Assembly: GCF_007859275.1 (NCBI RefSeq)
Contig: NZ_VOHC01000001.1
Span: 87,794 to 151,793, forward strand
Length of the DNA stretch: 64,000 nt
Source: Planomicrobium sp. CPCC 101079
Lineage (GTDB): Bacteria > Bacillota > Bacilli > Bacillales_A > Planococcaceae
Direction: 5' to 3'
Both the position numbers and the translations under genes were made by a program. A model generated the notes under the pieces. The model was not told the DNA's origin and did not search any database. It saw nothing but the letters and a program-made list of their open reading frames with translations. Positions 15,033 through 22,902 of the stretch are shown here, piece by piece. Position 1 is the first letter of the stretch; each line of letters begins with the position of its first letter.

Positions 15033-16637
15033 ATGGATTACTTACAACATCCGTTTAAATCAAAACGGCACACGGTATTTTCAAAAAAAGGAATGGTGGC
15101 AACATCCCAGCCTTTAGCGGCGCAAGCGGGAATCGAAGTGATGCGAAATGGCGGAAACGCCATTGACGCAGCGATTGCCACTGCAGCAGCGTTAACAGTA
15201 GTGGAACCAACATCGAACGGCATTGGAGGAGACGCATTTGCGCTTGTATGGGTAAAAGACAAGCTTCATGGCTTGAACAGTTCAGGTCCTGCCCCGCAAA
15301 GTATTTCTCCAGAAGCGGTAAAAGCGCTTGGCCATGAAAAAATGCCCGTGCATGGTGTAGTTCCAATCACAGTTCCTGGAGCACCTGCTGCATGGGCTGA
15401 ACTGTCACGCAAATTCGGAAAGCTGCCGCTTGCAGAAGCATTGAAACCGGCCATCCGATACGCGGAAGAAGGGTATCCATTAACGCCGATTCTAGGGAAA
15501 TACTGGAAACTGGCATACGAAAAGTTTAAATCTTCGTTTACTGCAGAAGAGTATCAAGCGTGGTTTGATACATTCGCTCCAAATGGCAAAGCGCCTGAAA
15601 TTGGAGAAATGTGGTCTTCTCCCGGGCACGCCTCTACCTTAAGGGAAATTGGAGAAACTGATGCCCGTTCATTTTATGAAGGAGCGCTTGCAGAAAAAAT
15701 TGCGGATCATGTGCAAAAACACAACGGATTTTTATCAAAAGAAGACCTTGCAGCTTATCAGCCAGAATGGGTAGAGCCAGTCTCAGCCAATTACCGAGGC
15801 TATGATGTATGGGAAATTCCGCCAAACGGGCAAGGCATGATCGCATTAATGGCGCTTAACATTTTCAAAAACTTGAACGAACCTAAATGGCAATCTGCCG
15901 AAACATATCACGAACAAATCGAAGCGATGAAACTGGCGTTTACAGACGGCAAGGAATTTATCACAGAGCCGGCGGAAATGCCGGTAAGCACAGAACATTT
16001 GCTTTCTGATGACTATGCGAAAAAACGTGCGGAAACGATTGGAACTACAGCTTCCCTTCCAGAACCCTATGATTTGCCGAAAGGCGGAACGGTGTATTTA
16101 GCCGCTGCTGATGAAGAAGGAAATATGATTTCTTATATCCAAAGCAATTATATGGGCTTTGGTTCTGGAATCGTCATTCCTGGAACAGGAATCGGCTTGC
16201 AAAACCGCGGTGCAGATTTCTCGCTCGAAGAAGGGCATCCAAACGTTCTCAGAGGCGGAAAGCGCACATACCATACAATCATTCCAGGATTTTTGACGAA
16301 AGACGGAAAAGCTGTTGGGCCGTTTGGCGTCATGGGCGGCTATATGCAGCCTCAAGGACATTTCCAAGTAGTGACCAATACCATCGATTACTTGCTGAAT
16401 CCGCAAGCCGCGCTCGATGCACCAAGATGGCAGTGGATGGAAGGAAAAACAATATTGCTCGAACCCCATTTCCCGAATTATTTGGCCCAGTCGTTGGCCC
16501 GGAAAGGCCACCAAATCCAAGTGGCAACAGACGGCGGAGCGTTCGGCCGCGGCCAAATCATTTGGAGAAACCCGGAAACGGGCGTATTATCAGGCGGCAC
16601 TGAATCACGTACGGACGGAGCAGTAGCTGTTTGGTAA
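15033..16637 (+). CDS. gamma-glutamyltransferase family protein, YwrD-like
   Basis: A 534-residue Ntn-hydrolase of the gamma-glutamyltranspeptidase family. It opens with FSKKGMVATSQPLAAQAGIEVMRNGGNAIDAAIATAAALTVVEP. The predicted self-cleavage site and nucleophile is Thr353 in KGGTVYL, followed by DEEGNMISYIQSNYMGFGSG. There is no signal peptide, so it should act in the cytosol, as expected for YwrD rather than secreted Ggt. The substrate is likely an imported gamma-glutamyl compound. The upstream peptide transporter and the downstream YwrB/YwrA-like genes support a joint function. ATG at 15033 behind GGAGG. Confidence 0.88.
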   Translation: MDYLQHPFKSKRHTVFSKKGMVATSQPLAAQAGIEVMRNGGNAIDAAIATAAALTVVEPTSNGIGGDAFALVWVKDKLHGLNSSGPAPQSISPEAVKALGHEKMPVHGVVPITVPGAPAAWAELSRKFGKLPLAEALKPAIRYAEEGYPLTPILGKYWKLAYEKFKSSFTAEEYQAWFDTFAPNGKAPEIGEMWSSPGHASTLREIGETDARSFYEGALAEKIADHVQKHNGFLSKEDLAAYQPEWVEPVSANYRGYDVWEIPPNGQGMIALMALNIFKNLNEPKWQSAETYHEQIEAMKLAFTDGKEFITEPAEMPVSTEHLLSDDYAKKRAETIGTTASLPEPYDLPKGGTVYLAAADEEGNMISYIQSNYMGFGSGIVIPGTGIGLQNRGADFSLEEGHPNVLRGGKRTYHTIIPGFLTKDGKAVGPFGVMGGYMQPQGHFQVVTNTIDYLLNPQAALDAPRWQWMEGKTILLEPHFPNYLAQSLARKGHQIQVATDGGAFGRGQIIWRNPETGVLSGGTESRTDGAVAVW

Positions 16638-17230
16638 GTGAAGGCAAAACGCGAGGAAAGGGAAGCGGAGTTTCAGGCCTGAAAACGAATGCCGACATTT
16701 TTGCCGCCTTTTTCCGTATCGGTATTTTGGGGTTTGGAGGAGGTCCTTCCTCTATTCCGCTTTTTCATCGCGAAGCCGTAAAAAAATACAAATGGATGAC
16801 GGATGACGAATTCGGTGATACGTTGGCCCTGGGAAACACTATGCCAGGCCCGATTGCGACAAAGATGGCCGGCTATATCGGCTATCGGGTCAATGGAATC
16901 ACCGGAAGCCTTGTCGCTTTGCTGGCATCAGTCGTTCCGACAGTCCTCTTGATGATTTTGTTGCTTGGCATGCTTCAGCAGTTCAAAGATCTGGAATGGG
17001 TCAATAATATGTCGGCAGCTGTTGTGCCAGTTGTAGGAGTCATGCTAGCGGTGATGACATGGGACTTCCTGAAAAAATCCGGCGAGTCGTTAGGTTGGAA
17101 GCGGGCAGTGGTGTTAACCATTGTATTCGCTATCTTACTTGAAGTGCTTCACATCCACCCAGCGGTATTGATAATCGGAATTTTGGTTATTGTCTTGTTG
17201 CCGTTCAAGAAGAGGGGGGGAACAACGTGA
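16631..17230 (+). CDS. chromate transporter N-terminal half, YwrB-like
   Basis: A ~199-residue CHR-domain membrane protein: GILGFGGGPSSIPLFHREAV, then DEFGDTLALGNTMPGPIATKMAGYIGYRVNG, then further membrane segments. It is a short-chain CHR protein that needs a partner (next gene) to form the exporter. In B. subtilis the YwrB/YwrA pair confers chromate resistance under YwrC control. The open frame begins at TTG 16631, overlapping the previous stop by seven bases. CTG near 16679 behind GGGAAGCGGAG would give a more usual N-terminus, so the start is uncertain. Confidence 0.85.
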   Translation: MVSEGKTRGKGSGVSGLKTNADIFAAFFRIGILGFGGGPSSIPLFHREAVKKYKWMTDDEFGDTLALGNTMPGPIATKMAGYIGYRVNGITGSLVALLASVVPTVLLMILLLGMLQQFKDLEWVNNMSAAVVPVVGVMLAVMTWDFLKKSGESLGWKRAVVLTIVFAILLEVLHIHPAVLIIGILVIVLLPFKKRGGTT

Positions 17231-17760
17231 TTTATTGGTCCATTTTTCTCGCGTTTTTCATTCCAGGAATTTTGGGATATGGCGGTGGTCCGGCTTCAAT
17301 CCCGCTTGTTGAAAAAGAAGTGGTCGACCGCTACGGGTGGATGAGCACACAGGAATTCGGGGAAGTGTTGGCGCTGGGAAATGCTCTGCCAGGTCCAATT
17401 GCGACGAAAATGGCAGGCTATATCGGATACATGGAAGGCGGCGTGCTCGGTTCCATTGTGGCATTGTTTGCTTCTATCGCCCCTTCGCTTTTACTGATGT
17501 TAATTTTGATGGCAACTCTTATGAAATACAAGAATTCCATGCAGGTTAAAAATATCACAAAATTAATCCGGCCGGTTATCGCGGTTTTGCTTGGTGCAAT
17601 GACCCTGCAATTTTTCTTGACGTCGACAGAAACCTCCGGCAGCATTCAAACAATTGTGCTGATTGCCGTCAGCTATTGGCTGCTTGAAATCCGCAAACTC
17701 CATCCGGCCTTCGTTATTATTTTAGCATTGTGCTATGGCGCGTTTACCACGTTCATATGA
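17227..17760 (+). CDS. chromate transporter C-terminal half, YwrA-like
   Basis: A 177-residue CHR-domain membrane protein homologous to the preceding one (GYGGGPASIPLVEKEVVDRYGW, ALGNALPGPIATKMAGYIGYMEGG). It starts at GTG 17227 behind GAGGGGGG, overlapping the previous stop (GTGA), which indicates equal, coupled synthesis of the two halves. It closes the operon that begins with the permeases and is followed by a strong terminator. Confidence 0.88.
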   Translation: MIYWSIFLAFFIPGILGYGGGPASIPLVEKEVVDRYGWMSTQEFGEVLALGNALPGPIATKMAGYIGYMEGGVLGSIVALFASIAPSLLLMLILMATLMKYKNSMQVKNITKLIRPVIAVLLGAMTLQFFLTSTETSGSIQTIVLIAVSYWLLEIRKLHPAFVIILALCYGAFTTFI

Positions 17761-17764
17761 AATC

Positions 17765-17795
17765 AAAAACCATCCGATGAGGATGGTTTTTTTCT
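17765..17795 (+). terminator. terminator at the end of the transporter operon
   Basis: AAACCATCC pairs with GGATGGTTT over GATGA and is followed by TTTTTTT. Confidence 0.85.
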
Positions 17796-17929
17796 GCGGT
17801 CAATAATCTGGCATTTACGAGCAGATTTATGGACTTTATAAGTGAGTTCTCGGCTGCTATGAGCGAAACTTGTTCAGGGGTATAGTGCAAGCCGATTCTT
17901 TTACTTTTATACCGCAATCTATTATTATT

Positions 17930-17962
17930 TACTAATGCGGACATTTATTATCCGCTTTAGTA
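17930..17962. promoter_or_regulatory. inverted repeat upstream of the Rrf2 gene
   Basis: TACTAATGCGGA and TCCGCTTTAGTA are inverted copies matching at 11 of 12 positions, separated by nine bases. They end about 17 bases before the gene. Rrf2 regulators commonly bind such dyads and control themselves. Confidence 0.5.
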
Positions 17963-17981
17963 AATGCCGGGGGTAATAATG

Positions 17982-18464
17982 ATGCATATGAAAACAGGAG
18001 TCGAACAATCGGTTTACGCTATATTGTTGCTGAATATGCTGCCAAACAAAGCGGTATTGCCTTGTGAAGCGATAAGCCAACTGTTAAGCACTTCTCCAAC
18101 TTATTTTCAGAAACTTTTAAGAAAATTGGTTAACGCTGATCTAATCACTTCCGTACCGGGAGTAAAAGGCGGATTTAAACTTACGAAAAGACCGGAAAAT
18201 ATTTGTGTCTACGACATCTATCAGGCAATAGAAGGACAGAAATCGCTGTATTCTTCAAGCGGTATTTTGGGCGACATGCTTGAATTGAAACAAGAAGAAA
18301 GCTGTTGCTTGTTGACGGGTTTGATGGATGAGGCGGAATATGCCTGGAAATTAGTGATGAAAAGGGAAACCATCGCAGCATTAGCTGAAAAAATGAAAGA
18401 GCAGCCTTTCCGTTTGAAGACAGAAGAATTGCAGCGATGGGTCCAAGAAAAAATGGTTGCATAA
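17982..18464 (+). CDS. Rrf2-family transcriptional regulator
   Basis: A ~160-residue protein with an N-terminal Rrf2 winged helix (MKTGVEQSVYAILLLNMLPNKAVLPCEAISQLLSTSPTYFQKLLRKLVNADLITSVPGVKGGFKLTK). The C-terminal half contains Cys-Cys in ESCCLLTG but not the three-cysteine spacing of the iron-sulfur members IscR and NsrR, so a thiol-based or other switch is more likely. Several ATGs lie close together (17964, 17979, 17982, 17988); GGGGG is eight bases before 17982. Targets are unknown. It is followed closely by ynzC. Confidence 0.82.
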   Translation: MHMKTGVEQSVYAILLLNMLPNKAVLPCEAISQLLSTSPTYFQKLLRKLVNADLITSVPGVKGGFKLTKRPENICVYDIYQAIEGQKSLYSSSGILGDMLELKQEESCCLLTGLMDEAEYAWKLVMKRETIAALAEKMKEQPFRLKTEELQRWVQEKMVA

Positions 18465-18481
18465 GAAAGGCGGGGAGACAG

Positions 18482-18703
18482 ATGATTGTCAGCCTGACAC
18501 GTATAAATGAATTAGCCAAGAAAGCACGGGAAACTGGATTGACCAATGCTGAAAAAGTCGAGCAGCAAGTTTTGCGTGAAGATTATTTAAGAGAAATCCG
18601 CGGGCAGGTCGAGAACACTGTAACTGGCCTTACTGTATTGGATCCACTTGGAAATGACGTCACTCCTGAAAAAGTGCGCCATGAAAAATCTTTGTTGAAT
18701 TGA
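18482..18703 (+). CDS. YnzC/DUF896 family small protein
   Basis: A 73-residue protein: LTRINELAKKARETGLTNAEKVEQQVLREDYLREIRGQVENTVTGLTVLDPLGNDVTPEKV. This is the DUF896 (YnzC) helical hairpin found in low-GC Firmicutes. In B. subtilis ynzC is an SOS-linked gene next to the cell-division inhibitor yneA, but here the neighbours are different. GGCGGGGAG precedes the ATG. Function unknown. Confidence 0.88.
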   Translation: MIVSLTRINELAKKARETGLTNAEKVEQQVLREDYLREIRGQVENTVTGLTVLDPLGNDVTPEKVRHEKSLLN

Positions 18704-18740
18704 TCTTATCTTACTACTTATATAGAAAGAATGTGAAAAT

Positions 18741-19622
18741 ATGATGAATGATTATTTAGTGAAAGCTTTGGCATATGATGGACAAGTACGTGCTTACGCT
18801 GCCCGCACAACGGAAACAGTGGGAGAAGCACAGCGCCGCCATTACACTTGGCCAACCGCTTCGGCGGCACTTGGCCGTTCAATGACAGCGAGCGTCATGC
18901 TTGGCGCGATGATGAAAGGCAACGAAAAGTTAACTATTAAAATTAATGGCGGTGGCCCGCTTGGCACCATCTTAGTGGACGCTAATGCCAACGGAGAAGT
19001 ACGCGGCTATGTTTCAAACCCGCAAACCCACTTTGATTTGAATGATCAAGGAAAACTGGATGTCAGAAGAGCTGTCGGTACTGAAGGAACTTTATCAGTG
19101 TCAAAGGACATCGGATTATTGCAGCCTTATATTGGGCAAGTACCGATTGTTTCAGGCGAACTGGGTGAAGATTTTACAAATTACATCGTCAATTCAGAAC
19201 AAACACCTTCTTCTGTCGGCGTAGGAGTTATTGTCAATCCTGATAATTCAATTCAGGCATCAGGTGGTTTCATTATCCAGTTAATGCCAGGTACGGAAGA
19301 AGAAGTGATTATCAATATTGAAGAACGTTTGAAAGAAATTCCGACGATTTCGAAGATGGTGCGTGATGGAATGACCCCTGAAGAAATTTTGGTAGCAGTG
19401 CTTGGTCAAGGGAATGTCAAATTCCTTGATACCATGCCGGTCCAATTCCAATGCCAATGTTCGAGAGAACGGATTTCAAACGCTATTCAAAGCTTGGGCA
19501 CTGAAGAAATACAAGACATGATTGAAACTGATGGCCAAGCAGAAGCCCAATGCCATTTCTGCAATGAAAATTACCATTTCTCAAAAGAAAATTTGGAAGA
19601 GTTATTAAAAGCTGTTATTTAA
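18741..19622 (+). CDS. hslO: Hsp33 redox-regulated chaperone
   Basis: A 293-residue Hsp33 homologue. The N-terminal domain ([24 protein letters not shown], then [17 protein letters not shown] sequence) matches the family. The C-terminal redox switch has the CxC and CxxC zinc-binding cysteines (CQCSRERI and CHFCNENY). Oxidation releases zinc, unfolds the switch and turns on holdase activity in the cytosol. Two ATG codons lie in tandem (18741 and 18744). It stands alone between ynzC and a strong terminator; the cysK neighbour common in Bacillus is absent. Confidence 0.96.
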   Translation: MMNDYLVKALAYDGQVRAYAARTTETVGEAQRRHYTWPTASAALGRSMTASVMLGAMMKGNEKLTIKINGGGPLGTILVDANANGEVRGYVSNPQTHFDLNDQGKLDVRRAVGTEGTLSVSKDIGLLQPYIGQVPIVSGELGEDFTNYIVNSEQTPSSVGVGVIVNPDNSIQASGGFIIQLMPGTEEEVIINIEERLKEIPTISKMVRDGMTPEEILVAVLGQGNVKFLDTMPVQFQCQCSRERISNAIQSLGTEEIQDMIETDGQAEAQCHFCNENYHFSKENLEELLKAVI

Positions 19623-19632
19623 TGATTTGTTG

Positions 19633-19662
19633 AAACCGCTTAGGAATCTAAGCGGTTTTTTT
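19633..19662 (+). terminator. terminator after hslO
   Basis: AAACCGCTTAG pairs with CTAAGCGGTTT over GAAT and is followed by a T run. Confidence 0.85.
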
Positions 19663-19712
19663 CTGTTTTTCAATCATTTCATTTGGCCCATGACTACATA
19701 ATGTGATAACAT

Positions 19713-19730
19713 TATCTTTAATTCGAGATA
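19713..19730. promoter_or_regulatory. MhqR-like operator upstream of mhqD
   Basis: TATCTTTAATTCGAGATA is an imperfect palindrome with TATCT/AGATA arms. It resembles the ATCTCGAATT-type MhqR sites known in front of the quinone-stress genes of B. subtilis. No mhqR gene is present in the window. Confidence 0.5.
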
Positions 19731-19785
19731 TTTTTATGAAGGATGAATATACAATAACTAGATAAAAACTGGAGGTTTTATAACA

Positions 19786-20388
19786 ATGGAACATATTTTT
19801 CAGCAAGGTTCAAAACCGGAAAGTCCCACTTTTTTAATGCTTCATGGCACAGGAGGCAATGAACGCGACCTTTTGCCTTTAGCGGCACACATCGATCCGG
19901 GTGCGTCCATCCTGAGCGTCCGCGGAAATGTTTTGGAAAATGGAATGCCTCGCTTCTTCAAACGCTTGGCTGAAGGCGTTTTTGATATGGAAGATTTGAA
20001 ATTGCGTACAAAAGAGCTTTACGATTTTATCGATCAAGCAGCCCAAAAATACGGCTTTGACCGCAGCAACGTTATTGCAGTCGGCTATTCGAATGGTGCG
20101 AATATCGCGGGTAATTTGTTGTTCACTTATGCTGACGCTTTAAGAGGCGCTGTTCTTCATCACCCAATGGTACCGAACCGTGAAACAGAACTTCCGGATT
20201 TAACTGGGACTCCGGTGTTTATCGCCGCCGGGACAAACGATCCGATCTGCCCGCCTGAAGAGTCGACAGACCTTGAAAAGCTGCTTCAAAACGCTGGGGC
20301 AAACGTAGAGCTCCATTGGGAAAACCATGGCCATCAATTGACCATGTCTGAAGTGGAAGCTGCAAAAACTTGGTATAATAAATTATAA
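19786..20388 (+). CDS. mhqD: MhqD-like carboxylesterase (alpha/beta hydrolase)
   Basis: A 200-residue alpha/beta hydrolase of the carboxylesterase/phospholipase family. It has the oxyanion region LMLHGTGGNERDLLPLA, nucleophile Ser in GYSNGAN, acid Asp in AGTNDPICP, and His in ENHGHQL. The SVRGNVLENGMPRFFKRLAEGVFD stretch closely resembles B. subtilis MhqD, a member of the MhqR regulon induced by quinones and catechols. The operator-like palindrome upstream supports the name. Monocistronic, with GGAGG before the ATG. Confidence 0.85.
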   Translation: MEHIFQQGSKPESPTFLMLHGTGGNERDLLPLAAHIDPGASILSVRGNVLENGMPRFFKRLAEGVFDMEDLKLRTKELYDFIDQAAQKYGFDRSNVIAVGYSNGANIAGNLLFTYADALRGAVLHHPMVPNRETELPDLTGTPVFIAAGTNDPICPPEESTDLEKLLQNAGANVELHWENHGHQLTMSEVEAAKTWYNKL

Positions 20389-20394
20389 AAATTG

Positions 20395-20427
20395 ACCCTC
20401 CTTTGTTTAAACAAAGGAGGGTTTTTC
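20395..20427 (+). terminator. terminator after mhqD
   Basis: ACCCTCCTTTG pairs with CAAAGGAGGGT over TTTAAA and is followed by TTTTT. Confidence 0.9.
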
Positions 20428-20668
20428 AATGCGAGAAAGGCCTTTTATACTGCCGGGCGGCCCTTATATTTTAATCGAAATAAATTGTCGGAATTGTTGT
20501 GTGCATGCGTTTTCGTCGTAATACATAGGGTAGTAGAAGAGTGATATCTACTTTGAAAAGAATAGTTGAAAAGGAAAGGAGGCGAAGGACAGGGCATCCG
20601 ATTTTTTTCGATAGATTAGAGTCAGAGTGTTTGGTCTGCCGCCAGTTGAACCGCCGATTTCTTGGGAT

Positions 20669-20693
20669 GTTTGAGAAAACAACAGGAGGGTAT
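20669..20693 (+). promoter_or_regulatory. sigma-B-type promoter for the YflT-DUF2382 gene
   Basis: GTTTGA, 13 bases, then GGGTAT fits the general-stress sigma factor consensus GTTTAA-N12-15-GGGTAT, about 55 bases before the start codon. A weaker second match (GTTTTC-N13-GGGTAG) lies near 20510. The 20428-20748 gap holds these and no gene. Confidence 0.75.
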
Positions 20694-20748
20694 TTTTAAG
20701 GCAAGCAAGATTTTCATCGATACACATAATGAATTGGAGGAAAAGAAA

Positions 20749-22275
20749 ATGGCCGACAATAAGTTTATGGGAACGTTCGACAGCGAACAAGAAGTATTGA
20801 GAAAGATTGAAGAACTGAAAGCGCAAGGCGCTACAGAAGACCATATGTACGTTATGGCAAAGGATGAAGATCAGCTTTCCATGGTACGCGGCCGGACAGA
20901 CGTGGACTATAAATCGGCTGAAGGCAATTGGAAAGACAAATTCATGGGCTTCCTGTCCGGCAATGAGCCTGTGCGCCAGGCGTTTGCAGGAATGGGCGTA
21001 GATGAGCAGGAAGCGGACCGTTACTACAATGAAGTTCAGAACGGAAGAATCTTATTATTCGTTGACCGCGATTATATGGACAACAACCAAAGCACAGGAA
21101 CTCAAAATGCAGCATACGGAACGCCATCGCCTGACCGTACCAATTATGTGGATACAGGCACAGTAGCCCGTGACGGATTGACGGTGGATACAAATGATCA
21201 AAATGATGTTTATTTTAATGAAGATCGGCGAGACTTGTATTCTGACGGATCGAAAAGCCCAAGCTCTAGCGACAATACCAGTTATGATGAGACTGCTGGA
21301 GTCGGAGACAAAACTGGCACAGGTTTTGGCTTAGGAACAGGCGGTGTTGTAAACGATACGCCGAATCCAGACCGGAATGTAAATGACTTTTCCGCAACAA
21401 ATAGAGACCGCGATAGCAGTGCAACAACAGACAGCTCTACTGGCATGTTTGGCTCGGGTGGACAAGGCGCTGATGATAGAACAACAACCAACCGAGATTC
21501 AGGCGGCTTGTTTGGCGGCGGATCCGACAGGGACGATAATCGTGTAAGTGATAGATCGGATAGAGACGACAACTCTAAGAGTGGCGGCGGTATCCTTGGT
21601 GGCCTCTTCGGATCTAACGATTCCGACAATGATCGAGGTCATCGCGATACCGACACGTATGGAACTGATGAAGGTTCAAAAACATCAGACAGCGGCACAT
21701 TTAGCTCCGACCGCAGCGATACACGCGGTACAAATGATAGAATAGTAGGAACAGGCTTTAGCGGCGACGCAGACAGAAGCCGGACGGATGATCGGCAAGG
21801 CGGTTCTAATCTGAATTCAGGCACTAACGGCAGTTTAGATAGAAACCGGGATGCCGATGAAGAGACACTCCGTCTTCACGAAGAGCGTTTGCAAGTGGAC
21901 AAGGATCGTGTACAAACAGGCGAAGTAAACGTTGGAAAACATGTAGTAGAAGAAAGACAAACAATCGATGTTCCGGTTGAGCGGGAAGAAATTGTAATCG
22001 AACGCCGCCCTGTCAACGAGAATGCCACTGACACAACTCGCGGCGGTTCAGGTGTCTCAGCTGATGCTTATCAAGAAGGCGACAGCATCCACATTCCATT
22101 AACGGAAGAACGTGTGGAAGTCAACAAAACAAATGTTGTTAGTGAAGAGATTGTTGTCGGTAAACGGAAAGTCCAAGATACGGAAACTATCAATGAGACA
22201 GTTCGCCGTGAAGAAGCGGACATTGACGATGACACAAATACGAATTTAGATCGCGGCAAAAAAGACCGTTTTTAA
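20749..22275 (+). CDS. general-stress protein: YflT domain, disordered linker, DUF2382 domain
   Basis: A 508-residue hydrophilic protein. Residues ~5-110 resemble the YflT/general stress protein 17M domain (FMGTFDSEQEVLRKIEELKAQG, NGRILLFVD). Residues ~125-365 are a low-complexity linker rich in Asp, Ser, Arg, Gly and Thr. Residues ~370-490 form a DUF2382 (YsnF/AvaK) domain with two similar blocks, ERLQVDKDRVQTGEVNVGKHVVEE and ERVEVNKTNVVSEEIVVGKRKVQD. YflT and YsnF are general-stress proteins in B. subtilis, and the sigma-B promoter agrees. Molecular function unknown. ATG at 20749 behind GGAGG; upstream in-frame codons lack a ribosome binding site. Confidence 0.88.
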   Translation: MADNKFMGTFDSEQEVLRKIEELKAQGATEDHMYVMAKDEDQLSMVRGRTDVDYKSAEGNWKDKFMGFLSGNEPVRQAFAGMGVDEQEADRYYNEVQNGRILLFVDRDYMDNNQSTGTQNAAYGTPSPDRTNYVDTGTVARDGLTVDTNDQNDVYFNEDRRDLYSDGSKSPSSSDNTSYDETAGVGDKTGTGFGLGTGGVVNDTPNPDRNVNDFSATNRDRDSSATTDSSTGMFGSGGQGADDRTTTNRDSGGLFGGGSDRDDNRVSDRSDRDDNSKSGGGILGGLFGSNDSDNDRGHRDTDTYGTDEGSKTSDSGTFSSDRSDTRGTNDRIVGTGFSGDADRSRTDDRQGGSNLNSGTNGSLDRNRDADEETLRLHEERLQVDKDRVQTGEVNVGKHVVEERQTIDVPVEREEIVIERRPVNENATDTTRGGSGVSADAYQEGDSIHIPLTEERVEVNKTNVVSEEIVVGKRKVQDTETINETVRREEADIDDDTNTNLDRGKKDRF

Positions 22276-22290
22276 TTGAAGCGAACACAC

Positions 22291-22318
22291 AAAGCGGGGA
22301 ATTCCCCGCTTTTTTGTG
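22291..22318 (+). terminator. terminator after the stress-protein gene
   Basis: AAAGCGGGG pairs with CCCCGCTTT over AATT and is followed by TTTTT. Confidence 0.9.
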
Positions 22319-22360
22319 TTTATTGCGATATGATAGAAGAAAAGCAGGAGGTAATAAGAT

Positions 22361-22561
22361 ATGGACGGCAAAAAAAGAAGTGACGTAAAACCAGGCCTAG
22401 AAGTGAACATCGTATTGAAGCAAGACCAGCGTACAGGAAAGAAAACGCGTGGCGTAGTGAAGGATTTACTAACAAATTCTGCGACCCATCCCCATGGCAT
22501 TAAGGTGCGTCTTGAAGACGGCCAAGTTGGCCGGGTAAGCGAAATTTTAAGTTCAAAATAA
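22361..22561 (+). CDS. ywbE: YwbE family protein (DUF2196)
   Basis: A 66-residue basic protein: RSDVKPGLEVNIVLKQDQRTGKKTRGVVKDLLTNSATHPHGIKVRLEDGQVGRVSEIL. It is a near-complete match to the YwbE/DUF2196 pattern, a small beta-rich fold resembling RNA- or nucleic-acid-binding domains. Function is not established. AGGAGG precedes the ATG. It stands alone, with tandem repeats just downstream. Confidence 0.9.
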   Translation: MDGKKRSDVKPGLEVNIVLKQDQRTGKKTRGVVKDLLTNSATHPHGIKVRLEDGQVGRVSEILSSK

Positions 22562-22620
22562 CAAGGGTCAAGAAAACAAAATTCAAAGCAAAAGGGCTCA
22601 TTGTTATGGGCTCTTTTTCA

Positions 22621-22740
22621 TGTCCAGACTCCAGCGCCCAGCCCCTCGAGGTCGCTTTGGCCTTAAGTTCATGGCAAAAAGCGCCATGACGCTTAAGCCC
22701 TCCAGCGCTTGTCGGGGCTAACCGGGCGCATGCGCTTTTC
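22621..22740 (-). repeat. structured ~120-bp intergenic repeat, copy B
   Basis: Read on the minus strand it starts GAAAAGCGCATGCGCCCGG and ends GGGCGCTGGAGTCTGGACA. Stems: GCGCCC/GGGCGC, AGCCCC/GGGGCT, GGCTTAAG with CTTAAGGCC, and CATGGC/GCCATG. It follows copy A along its length, with paired changes in the stems. Confidence 0.85.
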
Positions 22741-22743
22741 TTG

Positions 22744-22861
22744 TGTCCAGACTCCAGCGCCCAGATTCTAGGGTCATAAGTCGTCTCGGCTGTGCGGCAA
22801 AGAACCCCGCTTCGCCGATCTGCCTTATGCCCGTCGAATCTACCGGGCGCATGCGCTTTTC
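22744..22861 (-). repeat. structured ~120-bp intergenic repeat, copy C
   Basis: It has the same ends as copy B and is in direct tandem with it (junction CTGGACACAAGAAAAGCG on the minus strand), but an unrelated interior. The same stem plan is kept: GCGCCC/GGGCGC, AGATTC/GAATCT, CATAAG/CTTATG, and TCGGC/GCCGA. Together copies B and C fill the 22562-22902 gap; the open frames across them are not credible genes. Confidence 0.85.
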
Positions 22862-22902
22862 TTGTGTTAAAATAAAAGGACTTAAAACCGGAGGAGTATC
22901 GT

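Noticed and set aside
20505..20535. Second sigma-B-like promoter (GTTTTC-N13-GGGTAG)
   Set aside because: It has two deviations from consensus and lies 220 bases from the gene, while a much better site lies at 20669. It is mentioned only as a weaker possibility.
21240..21850. Low-complexity DNA with several long antisense frames
   Set aside because: The plus-strand frame continues from a recognised domain into another. The antisense frames are by-products of the Asp/Ser/Arg-rich coding bias.
22575..22616. Possible terminator after ywbE
   Set aside because: The two GGGCTC blocks are direct, not inverted, copies and cannot pair with each other.
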